From CAUZJO01 sp963580245 (GTDB lineage: Bacteria > Sumerlaeota > Sumerlaeia > MVZB01), in NCBI GenBank assembly GCA_963580245.1, contig CAUZJO010000019.1:1-41083 (forward strand): a stretch of 41,083 bases of DNA. The letters are read 5' to 3'. Of the stretch, positions 16,861-25,594 are shown one piece after another; the first letter of the stretch is position 1, and each line of letters opens with the position of its first letter. The notes below the pieces were generated by a model. The model saw nothing but the letters and a program-made list of their open reading frames with translations, did no database searches and was not told the origin of the DNA. The position numbers and the translations under genes were made by a program.

Positions 16861-19014
16861 ATGAAGCCAATCTGCCGTTTCATCTTTGGCGTCCACTTCC
16901 ATCAGCCGATCGGTAACTTCGAATCGGTGATCGAGGAGGCTTATCGGCGGGCCTACGTACCTTTCATTGAGACCCTTGAACGTCATCGGTCGGTTCGCAT
17001 TGTCGCGCACTTGTCGGGGAGCCTGCTCGATGTTCTCGATACCAGGCATCCCGACTTCTTGGAACGTCTGCGACGATTAAGCGAGCGAGACCAGATCGAA
17101 TGGCTGACCGGGACGTACCATTCAGCAATCTTGCCAGCCGTCCCCGACGCGGATGGACGCGGCCAGATTTTGGAGATGAGCGAGGCGATCGAACGGCATT
17201 TCGGCCGGCGGCCGATCGGGACGTGGGTCACCGAGCGGATCTGGTCACCAACGATGGCCGCCATGTTCGCCCAGTTGGGGATCCGCTACTGCGTGCTGGA
17301 CGAAAACCATTTGCGGTGCGCCGGCGTGAGCAATGGAACACTCAGTCGCGGATATTTCCTGACCGAAGATCGGGGTAGTCCGGTCGCGGTCCTGCCGATT
17401 CTCGAGCAATTGCGTTACTGCATCCCCTACGCCAGTCCCGAACAGACGCTCGAATTGCTCGAGAAGCAAACCGAGGCGGCCGGCGGCGAGGCGTTGGCCG
17501 TCTTCGCCGACAATGTCGAGAAGTTCGGCACCTGTCCGGGGAGTCATGAGCATTGTTACGAGAATGGGTGGCTGGATCGGTTCTTTGGGTTGCTGGAGGA
17601 TAACCAGGAGCGCTTCCCGACGGTGCTGGGGCGGGAAGCATTGGACCAAAGCCGCTGCCAAGGGCCGGTTTACATTCCGGAGTCGAGTTACGTCGAGATG
17701 ATGGAATGGGCCCTGCCACCGGTCAAGGCCCGCCGTTATCGGCAGGCGCGTCAGGCCCTGGAGGAGCGGGGGCTGGGCAGGCTCGTCGAGCCGCTATTGC
17801 GCGGGGCGCCCTGGCGCGCCTTTCTTGGGCGCTACCCGGAAATCAACCGCATCCAGAAAAAGATGCTGGTCGTCAGCCGCCGGATCGAGGAGTCGCTGGC
17901 GGAACACCCCGGCCACCAGAAGCTCAAACTCGCGCGCCAACACCTGTGGCGCGGTCAATGCGGAGACGCCTACTGGCATGGCCCGGGCGGAGGCGTCTAT
18001 CTCGGTCATCTGCGCCACGCGCTGCACCGCGAGCTGAACGCCGCCAATCGCCTGGTTGGCGAAGTCGAACACAAACCGGCGGTCTGGCTCAATACGCAAT
18101 GGACCGACTACGACGCCGACCTGCATGAGGAATGCCTGATCGAATCGGACCGTTGGTGGCTGATCGTCTCGCCGCGGCGAGGCGGACAACTGGTCGAGGT
18201 GAACTATAAGCCGCGTGACTTAAGCCTAGTCGATACAATGTCGCGCCGCGAAGAAACCGACCATGAGGGACTTTCGGATCCGCCCATGGTCGACCGCCAC
18301 GACCGACTATTCGGGATCGACCAGTTCTTTGCGCCGCAGACGGAATTCCACGATTGGCAACGCGGCGCGTGTGAGGAGATCGGCGATTTCGTCGACCAGC
18401 CGTTCGAGACCAAACTGACCGCCGGCGAACGCTTCGCCAAACTCGTCTTATTGCGTCACGGACGGGTCCTGACCCAGGAGGGGTCGCAACCGCTCAGCGT
18501 GCGCAAGACGATCAACCTGAAGGCGGGCGAGGATACGTTTTCGATCGATTATACGTTGCGCAATTTATCCGACAGGCCGCTCAGGGCCCTTTGGGGCGTG
18601 GAGTTCAATGTCAACATGCTGTCGGGCGAGTCACCCGATCGTTACGTCTTGATCGACGGCGAGCCGGCCCATGACCCCCGACCGATCGCCCGCGAGGCGC
18701 ATGAGCGCGTGCTGGGAATTGACCTGATCGATGAATGGCTGAACCTGAAGACCGGATTCGGGCTATCATGGCCCACGCGGGTCTGGCGCCAACCGATTGA
18801 AACCATTTCGATGGCGGGCGGGCGACTCGAGACCCGCTATCAGGGGACGTGCCTTTTGGCACTCTGGCCGCTCGAACTCGAACCTGGCGGGTTGCGCGCT
18901 TTTCACATCATCGTGGACTGCGGACTCGCGCCGGCATCAGGCGCCACCGCGGCGGGACCTCGCCTCGGCGCCGAGACCGAACCGGCGGGAGCACTTTGTC
19001 ATTCGGGCACCTGA
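16861..19014 (+). CDS. GH57 4-alpha-glucanotransferase/alpha-amylase
   Basis: A 717-residue glycoside hydrolase family 57 enzyme that cuts and transfers alpha-1,4-glucans such as glycogen or maltodextrin. The N-terminal barrel begins FGVHFHQP. The nucleophile is E125 in WVTERIW and the acid/base D217 in VFADNVEKFG, close to the numbering known for the Thermococcus litoralis enzyme (E123, D214). A helical middle domain with WRGQCGDAYWHG and a C-terminal beta domain (DUF1926-like, from about residue 430) follow. No signal peptide, so cytoplasmic. AGAGGTGA lies before the ATG. The nearby transporter genes may or may not be related. Confidence 0.9.
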   Translation: MKPICRFIFGVHFHQPIGNFESVIEEAYRRAYVPFIETLERHRSVRIVAHLSGSLLDVLDTRHPDFLERLRRLSERDQIEWLTGTYHSAILPAVPDADGRGQILEMSEAIERHFGRRPIGTWVTERIWSPTMAAMFAQLGIRYCVLDENHLRCAGVSNGTLSRGYFLTEDRGSPVAVLPILEQLRYCIPYASPEQTLELLEKQTEAAGGEALAVFADNVEKFGTCPGSHEHCYENGWLDRFFGLLEDNQERFPTVLGREALDQSRCQGPVYIPESSYVEMMEWALPPVKARRYRQARQALEERGLGRLVEPLLRGAPWRAFLGRYPEINRIQKKMLVVSRRIEESLAEHPGHQKLKLARQHLWRGQCGDAYWHGPGGGVYLGHLRHALHRELNAANRLVGEVEHKPAVWLNTQWTDYDADLHEECLIESDRWWLIVSPRRGGQLVEVNYKPRDLSLVDTMSRREETDHEGLSDPPMVDRHDRLFGIDQFFAPQTEFHDWQRGACEEIGDFVDQPFETKLTAGERFAKLVLLRHGRVLTQEGSQPLSVRKTINLKAGEDTFSIDYTLRNLSDRPLRALWGVEFNVNMLSGESPDRYVLIDGEPAHDPRPIAREAHERVLGIDLIDEWLNLKTGFGLSWPTRVWRQPIETISMAGGRLETRYQGTCLLALWPLELEPGGLRAFHIIVDCGLAPASGATAAGPRLGAETEPAGALCHSGT

Positions 19015-19046
19015 CACGTTTGAGTTGAACTAAAACCGGATATTTT

Positions 19047-19973
19047 ATGCGTGGATTGTGGGGACTGCTGCGAATCTTAATGTCCCTAGCCATCGTGGTC
19101 TGGGGCGTGGCGACCGTCACGTTCTTGCTGATGCGCGCCATCCCCGGCGGGCCGCTCAGCCGCGACCGGCAATTGCCGCAGTCGGTCCGCGAGGCGATCG
19201 AGCGGCGTTATCACCTCGATGAGCCGGCGTGGAAGCAGTATGTGCGTTACCTGGGCGAGGCGATCACGGGCCGGTTCGGGCTCTCATACAATGATCCGGG
19301 CCGCACGGTCGGCGAACTGATCGGCCAACGCATCCCCGTCTCGGCGGCGCTCGGGGGGCTAGCGATGGGACTCTCGCTGGCGATGGCTTTTCCGCTGGGT
19401 GTTGCCGGGGCACTTGGGCAACGGCGCTGGCCCGACCGGCTCAATGCCTTCGTCGCGGCGGCAGGGGTTTCGTTTCCGTCCTTTATCTTGGGCGCGATGC
19501 TGCTCTATTTGTTCGCCTACCGGCTGGGATGGTTTCCGGCGAGCGGCTGGCGTGGGATCAGCACGGCGTTCCTGCCCGCGCTGGCCCTGGCCGCCATGCC
19601 GACGGCCTATCTCTCGCGACTGATCCGCAGTGAACTGAGCGAGGTTATGCGCAGCGACTTCCTGATGACGGCCCGGGCCAAGGGGCTGTCGCTGGGGCGG
19701 GTCGTGGTCGTCCATGCCTTGCGCCATACGCTCTCGCCGGTCCTGGCCTACCTGGGACCGCAAGCGGCCGGCATTATGACCGGTTCCTTCGTCGTCGAAC
19801 GCATCTTTAACGTCCCCGGCCTGGGCCAGTACTTCGTCACCTCGATCACGAACCGCAACTACCCGATGATCATGGGCGTGACGTTGTTCTACGTGGTGGT
19901 GTTGGTGAGCTTTAATCTGTTGGCCGACGCCGCGTCGCGTTGGCTCGATCCACGCTTGCGGGAGGCCGACTGA
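19047..19973 (+). CDS. ABC transporter permease, DppB type
   Basis: A 308-residue inner-membrane permease of the peptide/nickel family with six membrane segments. The first segment (about 5-29) is followed by a periplasmic domain. FLMTARAKGLSLGRVVVVHALRHTLSPV is the EAA loop that contacts the ATPase. The stop codon overlaps the start of the second permease (TGATG). No ATPase or binding-protein gene lies in this window, so those must be elsewhere. The substrate, commonly oligopeptides, is not decided by sequence. Confidence 0.9.
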   Translation: MRGLWGLLRILMSLAIVVWGVATVTFLLMRAIPGGPLSRDRQLPQSVREAIERRYHLDEPAWKQYVRYLGEAITGRFGLSYNDPGRTVGELIGQRIPVSAALGGLAMGLSLAMAFPLGVAGALGQRRWPDRLNAFVAAAGVSFPSFILGAMLLYLFAYRLGWFPASGWRGISTAFLPALALAAMPTAYLSRLIRSELSEVMRSDFLMTARAKGLSLGRVVVVHALRHTLSPVLAYLGPQAAGIMTGSFVVERIFNVPGLGQYFVTSITNRNYPMIMGVTLFYVVVLVSFNLLADAASRWLDPRLREAD

Positions 19974-20845
19974 TGAGCGCCCGGCGCAAGGCCGACCCCG
20001 CCCTCGAGGGAGCGCGCTGGTGGCGGCGGATGCGGCGCAATCGCGGATTTCATGTTTCCACCGTCGTCCTGGCCGGACTGTTGGCACTCGTCACGGTCGG
20101 GCCTTGGATTAGTCCCTATGCCGAGGCCGAACAGAACCTATCCAACATCTTCGACTCCCCCAATCGCGCGCACTGGTTCGGGACCGACAGCCTGGGCAGA
20201 GACTTGTTGACGCGGGTCCTCTACGGAGGTCGCATCTCGCTGGCGGTCGGCTTTTTCGGAGCGCTGGTCAGCCTGCTCATCGGCGTCACGGTGGGGGGCG
20301 TGGCGGGCTGGATCGGCGGCTCGGTCGAGCGACTCATCATGCGCATGATCGATTTCCTCTACGGCGTGCCGCTGCTGCTGGTTGTGATCGCCTTGATGGT
20401 GGTGACCAAACCGGGGCTGTATAACATTTTCATCGCCTTGGGATTGGTCTATTGGCTCGAGATGGCCCGGCTGGTGCGCTCGCGAGTGGCGGAGCTGCGG
20501 TCGCGAGGTTTCGTCGAAGCCGCGCGGGTCATCGGCGTGGGACCCACGTTGATCTTCACGCGACACGTCCTGCCCAACACGACCGGGATCATCGTCGTGA
20601 CGGCCACCTTCATGGTGCCCCAGGCGATCTTCGCCGAGTCCTTCCTGAGCTTTCTGGGACTGGGGGTGACGGTCCCGCACGCCTCGTGGGGGACGCTGGC
20701 GGCGGATGGGCTACAGGCGATGCGGTCCCACCCGCACGTGCTGGCGTTCCCGGCAATCGCGATCTGCCTGACCATGCTGACCTTCCAGGCGCTGGGCGAG
20801 GCGTTCCGCGCCGCCCTCGATCCACGTCAGGCCGAACAAGATTGA
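19973..20845 (+). CDS. ABC transporter permease, DppC type
   Basis: Partner of the preceding permease, 290 residues. Start at ATG 19973 overlaps the upstream stop, implying coupled translation; the longer upstream open frame is not used. Typical marks are the HWFGTDSLGRDLLTRVLYGGR block after the first membrane segment and the EAA loop around EAARVIGVGPTLIFTRHVLPN. Five or six membrane segments follow the charged N-terminus. Together the two would form the channel of a peptide-type ABC importer. Confidence 0.92.
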   Translation: MSARRKADPALEGARWWRRMRRNRGFHVSTVVLAGLLALVTVGPWISPYAEAEQNLSNIFDSPNRAHWFGTDSLGRDLLTRVLYGGRISLAVGFFGALVSLLIGVTVGGVAGWIGGSVERLIMRMIDFLYGVPLLLVVIALMVVTKPGLYNIFIALGLVYWLEMARLVRSRVAELRSRGFVEAARVIGVGPTLIFTRHVLPNTTGIIVVTATFMVPQAIFAESFLSFLGLGVTVPHASWGTLAADGLQAMRSHPHVLAFPAIAICLTMLTFQALGEAFRAALDPRQAEQD

Positions 20846-20945
20846 AGGTCCACGACCTGGAGTGATAGGCTATGGGGAAGTATTCCGGTCCGATCCTTAG
20901 GCTTGCGCCATTGGACTGACACCCAAACCATGGGAGATCTCGATC

Positions 20946-21869
20946 ATGGGCGGTTTGACATGGATTGCTCGAACCAGCTCCTGTGTTTGGTTCCTCGCTG
21001 CTTCTCTTCACGCCAGCGCGCACGCAACCTCGCCCTCCAATGAACTCGCGAAACCCGATGAGGACCAGATCGAGCTGACCTGGAGCAGCCCATCCAACGG
21101 CATGTTATCAGTGCTGGATTTGCCGAAATTTGCCGAGGTTCGACCGGGAGATTACAAACCGATAAGGATATCTTACACGGTGCGCTTCAGAGGCGCCGTC
21201 ACCCGTATTCTTGTTAGCATCCACGCCGCCCCGGGCGCGACGCTTCAGGAGATTCGGGATACGCTACTTGCCAACGAAACGGATACGGCGCACAGTGACG
21301 TGTTGCTTTTCCAGGGTGGTAAGAACAACGCACTATTTGGGGGTGGCAACGCGGTCGATGTTTATCGTTCAACGATCCAAAGCGTTGCCGACCACGCACA
21401 ACTGATCGGGGCGCCGCTTCACGTCCAGGAGGTAACGCCGATCGTGCCTGAAATGCTAGACGCGCGTGGGTTTAACGGGCAGTCCTATCAAAACAACATC
21501 CTAGCGTTTAATGCCACGCTCGGGCAACTAGCCGAGGACCGTGGGCTCTCGGTCATTCAGATCTATGACCAGTTCAAGCTGAATTTTCACGACGGCGATG
21601 ACGCCTGGTGTCGAAACCCCGCCAATAGCGGCATCTTGGATGGATCGCACTTGAGCGCCGCGGGAACCGAGCAATTGGGCGCGCGGTGGGTGGATGCCTT
21701 GACCGACGCGATTCTATCAAATCCCAATCCACCCCTGACCGTGGGCATTTATGGAGATTCGATCTCCGCGGCCACATACCTACCCGATGCGCAAAAACCC
21801 GCCTCGTGGCTAGTCTTTTTCGATTCTCAATTGTACCCGGTCACCCTCTCCGAATTCAGGGTTGGCTAA
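20946..21869 (+). CDS. SGNH-type hydrolase with apparently permuted motif order
   Basis: A 307-residue probable secreted protein; a hydrophobic stretch at about residues 11-27 ends with ASAHA, a fair signal peptide. SGNH esterase blocks are all recognisable but in unusual order: APGATLQEI near 95-103 (block II), GGKNN 124-128 (block III), DGSHLSAAG 232-240 (block V with the catalytic Asp and His), then VGIYGDSISAAT 266-277 (block I with the nucleophile Ser272). Block I normally leads. The chain ends soon after, with WLVFFDSQL. Its stop overlaps the larB start (TAATG). Substrate unknown. A chance GDSI match is the main alternative. Confidence 0.6.
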   Translation: MGGLTWIARTSSCVWFLAASLHASAHATSPSNELAKPDEDQIELTWSSPSNGMLSVLDLPKFAEVRPGDYKPIRISYTVRFRGAVTRILVSIHAAPGATLQEIRDTLLANETDTAHSDVLLFQGGKNNALFGGGNAVDVYRSTIQSVADHAQLIGAPLHVQEVTPIVPEMLDARGFNGQSYQNNILAFNATLGQLAEDRGLSVIQIYDQFKLNFHDGDDAWCRNPANSGILDGSHLSAAGTEQLGARWVDALTDAILSNPNPPLTVGIYGDSISAATYLPDAQKPASWLVFFDSQLYPVTLSEFRVG

Positions 21870-22642
21870 TGAACCAATCCGCTTTGACAGGACTGTTGAC
21901 GGACGTTCGCGATGGTGAATTGTCGATCGAAGCGGCGTTGGATCGCCTTATGGCGTTGCCCTTTACGGACCTGGATTTTGCGAAGATCGATCTGCATCGG
22001 GCCGTGCGTCATGGACGGCCAGAGGTGATCTATTGTCCAGGCAAGACGCCCGAGCAAATCGTTGAGATTATCCGAACGCTGCGCCAAAACGGGCAGGAGC
22101 CGCTGGCCACGCGCGCCTCGCGGGAGACCTTCGATCAGGTCCATCAGGCCCTCCCCGATCTGTTCTACCACGAGCGCGCCCGCATGATCGCCCGGTCCGA
22201 ACTGGCCGACGCCCAAGGGGGCATCGGAGGCGTTTTGGTGGTCACGGCCGGCACTTCGGACATGCCGGTGGCCGAGGAGGCACTCTTGACGGCTCGGGCC
22301 TACGGCTCGCGCGCCGAGGCGATCTATGACGTGGGCGTGGCGGGCCTGCACAGGCTGCTCGCGCAGGTCGAGCGGCTCCAGCGGGCGCGGGTGATCGTCG
22401 TCGTGGCGGGGATGGAGGGGGCGCTGCCGAGCGTGGTGGGCGGGCTGTGCGCCGCGCCGGTCATCGCTGTGCCGACTTCGGTGGGCTATGGGGCGTCGTT
22501 TCAAGGCCTGGCCGCGCTGCTGGGGATGCTCAATTCATGCGCTTCGAACGTCACGGTGGTCAACATCGACAACGGATTCGGCGCCGGCTACGTTGCGTCG
22601 CTGATCAATCAACTACCCCCCACGGAGCCGGACCATGCTTGA
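21869..22642 (+). CDS. larB: Nickel-pincer cofactor synthesis protein LarB
   Basis: Carboxylates nicotinic acid adenine dinucleotide and hydrolyses its phosphoanhydride, the first step to the nickel-pincer cofactor of lactate racemase. The 257-residue protein has an N-terminal helical part with the VIYCPGKTPEQI block and a C-terminal PurE-like domain (about 125-250) with TAGTSDMPVAEEA, VVAGMEGALPSVVGGL and VIAVPTSVGYG. Start at ATG 21869 shares bases with the upstream stop. larC and larE are not in the window. A LarA-like gene lies at 30936-32282. Confidence 0.93.
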   Translation: MNQSALTGLLTDVRDGELSIEAALDRLMALPFTDLDFAKIDLHRAVRHGRPEVIYCPGKTPEQIVEIIRTLRQNGQEPLATRASRETFDQVHQALPDLFYHERARMIARSELADAQGGIGGVLVVTAGTSDMPVAEEALLTARAYGSRAEAIYDVGVAGLHRLLAQVERLQRARVIVVVAGMEGALPSVVGGLCAAPVIAVPTSVGYGASFQGLAALLGMLNSCASNVTVVNIDNGFGAGYVASLINQLPPTEPDHA

Positions 22643-23366
22643 CGCATATCGACCCCTCTCACTGTTCGTCGCGTTGTGGCCGACTCAGGAATTCGAGTTC
22701 CCCGACGAGACGCCCGAATTCGCCAAACGGCTGCGCGAGCAATTCACGCAATTCAACGAACATCGGGTCGTGCAGGCCAGCGGCGGCACTCCCCTGCCCT
22801 CCGAGATGCCGAGGCTGGGCCTGATGGGTGAGCGGCGACAGTTGGTATTTGAATTGGCGCCGGGTAAAGTGATGCTGCGCCGCATGTGCGGTCAGGCGCG
22901 CGAGGCGACGATGACGCTGGCCGCGTTGTTCGAGTCGCACCTGTCAATGCTGACCGGGATCCAGGCCTGGCTCGCCGAGAACCATAACTTCCGGGTCTAT
23001 CGGATCGGCGTACTGACCCATCTATTCTGTCATACCCGCGCCAGCGCCAACGAGAAGATCGCGCGCTACTTTCTTCAGCCCCGGGTGCTCCACGGCGAGA
23101 CGCCGCACGAGCTGCAATTATCGATGCTCTCTCGCCCGACCCTGGCCGACAGCGGGATGGTCAATCGCTGGCTACGGGTGCGGCCGCTACGCAGCGCCGA
23201 CGCGCGCCGGGTCGATTTCGCCGCGCAGATCGAACTGGATTACAACACGCTGCCCGAAGATACCCGCGAGCGGACGACCCGCGACGTCGCGCGTTTCATG
23301 GAGGCGGTGCAGGCGAATATCGAGGAGGATGTTCCTTTGCTGGACGACCCTGATTTCCTGGCATAG
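22635..23366 (+). CDS. Protein of unknown function downstream of larB
   Basis: A 243-residue soluble protein without signal peptide or membrane segment. It overlaps larB by eight bases, so it is probably translated together with it. An N-terminal mixed region is followed by a regular helix-strand pattern with FRVYRIGVLTHLFC, then RRVDFAAQIELDYNTLPE near 195-212. The general layout recalls the TIGR04255 group, but I cannot confirm this. Two cysteines (about 89 and 137) are not arranged as a metal site. Role unknown. Confidence 0.7.
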   Translation: MLDAYRPLSLFVALWPTQEFEFPDETPEFAKRLREQFTQFNEHRVVQASGGTPLPSEMPRLGLMGERRQLVFELAPGKVMLRRMCGQAREATMTLAALFESHLSMLTGIQAWLAENHNFRVYRIGVLTHLFCHTRASANEKIARYFLQPRVLHGETPHELQLSMLSRPTLADSGMVNRWLRVRPLRSADARRVDFAAQIELDYNTLPEDTRERTTRDVARFMEAVQANIEEDVPLLDDPDFLA

Positions 23367-23409
23367 TGGCGGCGATCTCCATGGAAGTGCGTAAGGTGAC
23401 GGGATTACG

Positions 23410-23658
23410 GTGGAGGCTCGGCCAACGTCTCCACCACCGCTTCAAACACCACAAAACCCGTTCGACGAGGTTGATCCCCGCCACGCCTTTCTGGGTCGGC
23501 TCTCGGCTCCCGTCCCTCGTCCTCGTAATCGGTCTTTTTCGAGCACGACGATCGAGGCGGAACGCGATGATGTGGCTAAATTCGATGACGAGGACGAGGA
23601 CGAGGGACGGGAGCCGATCATCAACCGGAACGGGGATCCTTCACCGAAGCGGCGTTGA
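23410..23658 (+). CDS. Possible small acidic protein
   Basis: An 82-codon frame from GTG 23410, with AAGGTGACGG upstream. It is Pro-rich at first, then acidic (FDDEDEDEG) with a basic end. Codon use is not unlike the neighbours, but a 24-bp inverted repeat lies within it, so the sequence may be noncoding and the frame incidental. No family recognised. Confidence 0.28.
   Translation: MEARPTSPPPLQTPQNPFDEVDPRHAFLGRLSAPVPRPRNRSFSSTTIEAERDDVAKFDDEDEDEGREPIINRNGDPSPKRR
23503..23617. repeat. 24-bp perfect inverted repeat with 67-base spacer
   Basis: The bases at 23503-23526 (beginning TCGGCTCCCGTCC) are the exact reverse complement of 23594-23617 (ending GACGGGAGCCGA). Transcribed, it would form a very stable stem with a 67-base loop. 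It sits in the gap between the unknown gene and purE. Possible readings are a structured RNA, a small mobile-element remnant or a coding coincidence within the acidic frame. Confidence 0.7.
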
Positions 23659-23677
23659 CTCCCAAATCTGGATCACA

Positions 23678-23748
23678 CCCGTACAAGACGGGCCCCGGTC
23701 CCGGAGGTCAACACCCCCGGCTAATCACATTGCTCCCCTTCGGGGAGC
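23678..23748 (+). promoter_or_regulatory. Three-hairpin leader before purE
   Basis: Three hairpins follow in close order: CCCGT/ACGGG (23678-23692), CCGGAGGT/ACCCCCGG with one mismatch (about 23701-23720), and GCTCCCC-TTC-GGGGAGC (23732-23748), a perfect seven-base stem. The last ends 36 bases before the purE ATG. The array looks like a structured leader that could control purE, but it matches no riboswitch class I can name. Confidence 0.35.
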
Positions 23749-23784
23749 CGCAAGACTCGACTGTGAATCAGGAGAAGATAGATA

Positions 23785-24312
23785 ATGACCGATACGCCTC
23801 AGCCCGATATCCCGCCCCTGGTCGGCGTGATCATGGGAAGTAAGTCTGATTGGGAAACGATGTCACACTGCGCCAAGACGTTGGAACAACTCGGCGTTGC
23901 TTATGACTGCCGCGTGCTGTCGGCCCACCGCACGCCCGATCAGACGCGGGATTTCGTGACCCAGGCCGAGGGGCGCGGGATTGAAGTGATCATCGCCGCC
24001 GCGGGCGGAGCCGCGCACTTGGCTGGGGTGGCGGCGGCCCATACGCTGTTGCCGGTCCTGGGCGTTCCAATCGAAACCCGGGCCCTGGGAGGGATGGATT
24101 CGCTGCTCTCGACGGTCCAGATGCCCGGCGGCATCCCGGTGGGGACGTTGGCGATCGGGAAGGCCGGCGCGGTCAACGCCGCCCTGCTCGCCGCCGCGAT
24201 CCTGGCCAACAAACGGCCCGAGTTGCGCAAGAAGCTCCAGGCCCTGCGCGACGAAAAGGCCCAAAGCATCCTCGCGGAGCGGTTGCCGCCGGCCGCCCCG
24301 GCCAGCGCGTGA
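23785..24312 (+). CDS. purE: N5-carboxyaminoimidazole ribonucleotide mutase
   Basis: Class I PurE, which moves the carboxyl group of N5-CAIR to give CAIR in purine synthesis. The 175 residues show VIMGSKSDWETM (phosphate-binding loop), VLSAHRTPD with the catalytic His, AAAGGAAHLAGVAAAHT and LDSLLSTVQMPGGIPV, all hallmarks of the bacterial class I form. CAGGAGAAG precedes the start. No purK is adjacent. It converges with the histidine kinase gene, one base apart. LarB, encoded 1.1 kb upstream, has a related fold. Confidence 0.96.
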   Translation: MTDTPQPDIPPLVGVIMGSKSDWETMSHCAKTLEQLGVAYDCRVLSAHRTPDQTRDFVTQAEGRGIEVIIAAAGGAAHLAGVAAAHTLLPVLGVPIETRALGGMDSLLSTVQMPGGIPVGTLAIGKAGAVNAALLAAAILANKRPELRKKLQALRDEKAQSILAERLPPAAPASA

Positions 24313-24313
24313 A

Positions 24314-25594
24314 CTACTGCTCGACGGCCCGGTGAAAATCGATCGAGAAGATCGTGCCGGGGCCCTTGTTCGGGGCCGGGCGCACAGTGATGCTCCCTTC
24401 GCAATTCTCGACGATACGTTGCGTTACGGCCAGGCCCAACCCCGTCCCCTTTTCCTTGCGGGTGAAGAAGGGGTCGAAGATATTCGGCATATCCTCCTCG
24501 GGGATGCCCACGCCGTTGTCCTCGACCTCAAAGCGCACCAGCTCGCCTTTGCGCTCCGAACGAATACGGGAGACGATCCGTCCCTTGCCGTTCTCGGGGA
24601 TGGCCTGCTTGGCATTCAAGTAAAGGTTTAGGAGCACCTGCTTAACCAGATTGGGATCAGCTCTGAACAGAGGCGGCTTGTCGTCGTATTCGCGGATCAC
24701 CTCGAAACGCTCACTGCGCTGCTTGGGGAAGACGAAATTGAGCACCTCGTCGTTGATCGAAATCGGCTCGATGGGCGTCATGCCGATGGGCCGGGGATTG
24801 GCGTAGGTCAGCATCTCCTGGACGATTTCCTTGCACCGCATCGCCTCGCGGTGAATTTGTTTCAGCTCTTCACGGAGCTCACCACCCTCGGGGGTGCGGC
24901 GTTCTAGGTATTCGGCCGTGGCCGAGATGATCCCGATGGGGTTGTTGATCTCGTGAGCCACGCCAGCGGCCAGCTCGCCGACCCGGGCCAGGTTATCGGT
25001 CCGCAACAGCCGATCGTTCACCTCCATCAGTTCCATTTTCTGCTTGGTGATGATCGTCACGATGAACCAGGACATCAGGATGACCAACCAGATGATGATC
25101 AGCGAGACGACGAAATTCTCATCCATGCGAACGTCACTGATGTAGAAGATCAGCACGTAGAGGCCGGAGACGAGCATGTTGACGAAGATCGTCTCGGCGA
25201 TGGTCTTGAACATGGCGAAGCCGCGCATCACCAACAGAAAGTAAAGCATATAGAGGTCGTGGTGGGGCGTTTGAGCGAAATAATTCGTGGCCAGGTCGAA
25301 GTAGACCAACATGCTGACGAAGACAACGTCCGAGAGGTAGAATACCAACGTGAGCGGCCTGACCTGGCGCAGGGTCACTCCGCTGACATAGAAGAAGTAC
25401 GTGGTGGCGCAGTTGAGAAGAAAATAGACCAGGAACAGCATAAAGACCGGCAGGGCGAATTCGGTTTTGATGACCCAGATCGAGAGAACAAGCGTGACGG
25501 CCAAGACGGTCCACTTGAGCGGGATGATGGCCGCGCGCTCCAGCCTGAGGAGACCCTGGCGGTATTCCATTTCATGAACGGGGATCGGTTTCAC
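24314..25594 (-). CDS. Membrane sensor histidine kinase
   Basis: A 426-residue two-component kinase. Residues about 24-183 contain six hydrophobic segments with little periplasmic loop, so it probably senses a membrane or intracellular cue. HisKA follows, with AAGVAHEINNPIG and phospho-acceptor H214. The ATPase domain has the N box (NLVKQVLLNLYLNAKQAI), DNGVGIPEED, FDPFFTRKEKGTGLGLAV. Translation starts at GTG 25594, whose bases overlap the hemD stop (GTGA), so it is coupled to hemD. No response regulator is adjacent; the nearest in the window is the receiver-HEPN protein 9 kb away, a link that is speculative. Confidence 0.9.
   Translation of the reverse strand: MKPIPVHEMEYRQGLLRLERAAIIPLKWTVLAVTLVLSIWVIKTEFALPVFMLFLVYFLLNCATTYFFYVSGVTLRQVRPLTLVFYLSDVVFVSMLVYFDLATNYFAQTPHHDLYMLYFLLVMRGFAMFKTIAETIFVNMLVSGLYVLIFYISDVRMDENFVVSLIIIWLVILMSWFIVTIITKQKMELMEVNDRLLRTDNLARVGELAAGVAHEINNPIGIISATAEYLERRTPEGGELREELKQIHREAMRCKEIVQEMLTYANPRPIGMTPIEPISINDEVLNFVFPKQRSERFEVIREYDDKPPLFRADPNLVKQVLLNLYLNAKQAIPENGKGRIVSRIRSERKGELVRFEVEDNGVGIPEEDMPNIFDPFFTRKEKGTGLGLAVTQRIVENCEGSITVRPAPNKGPGTIFSIDFHRAVEQ

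Noticed and set aside
23678..23784. ZTP riboswitch before purE
   Set aside because: The conserved 3' motif of that class is not seen, though the region is structured.
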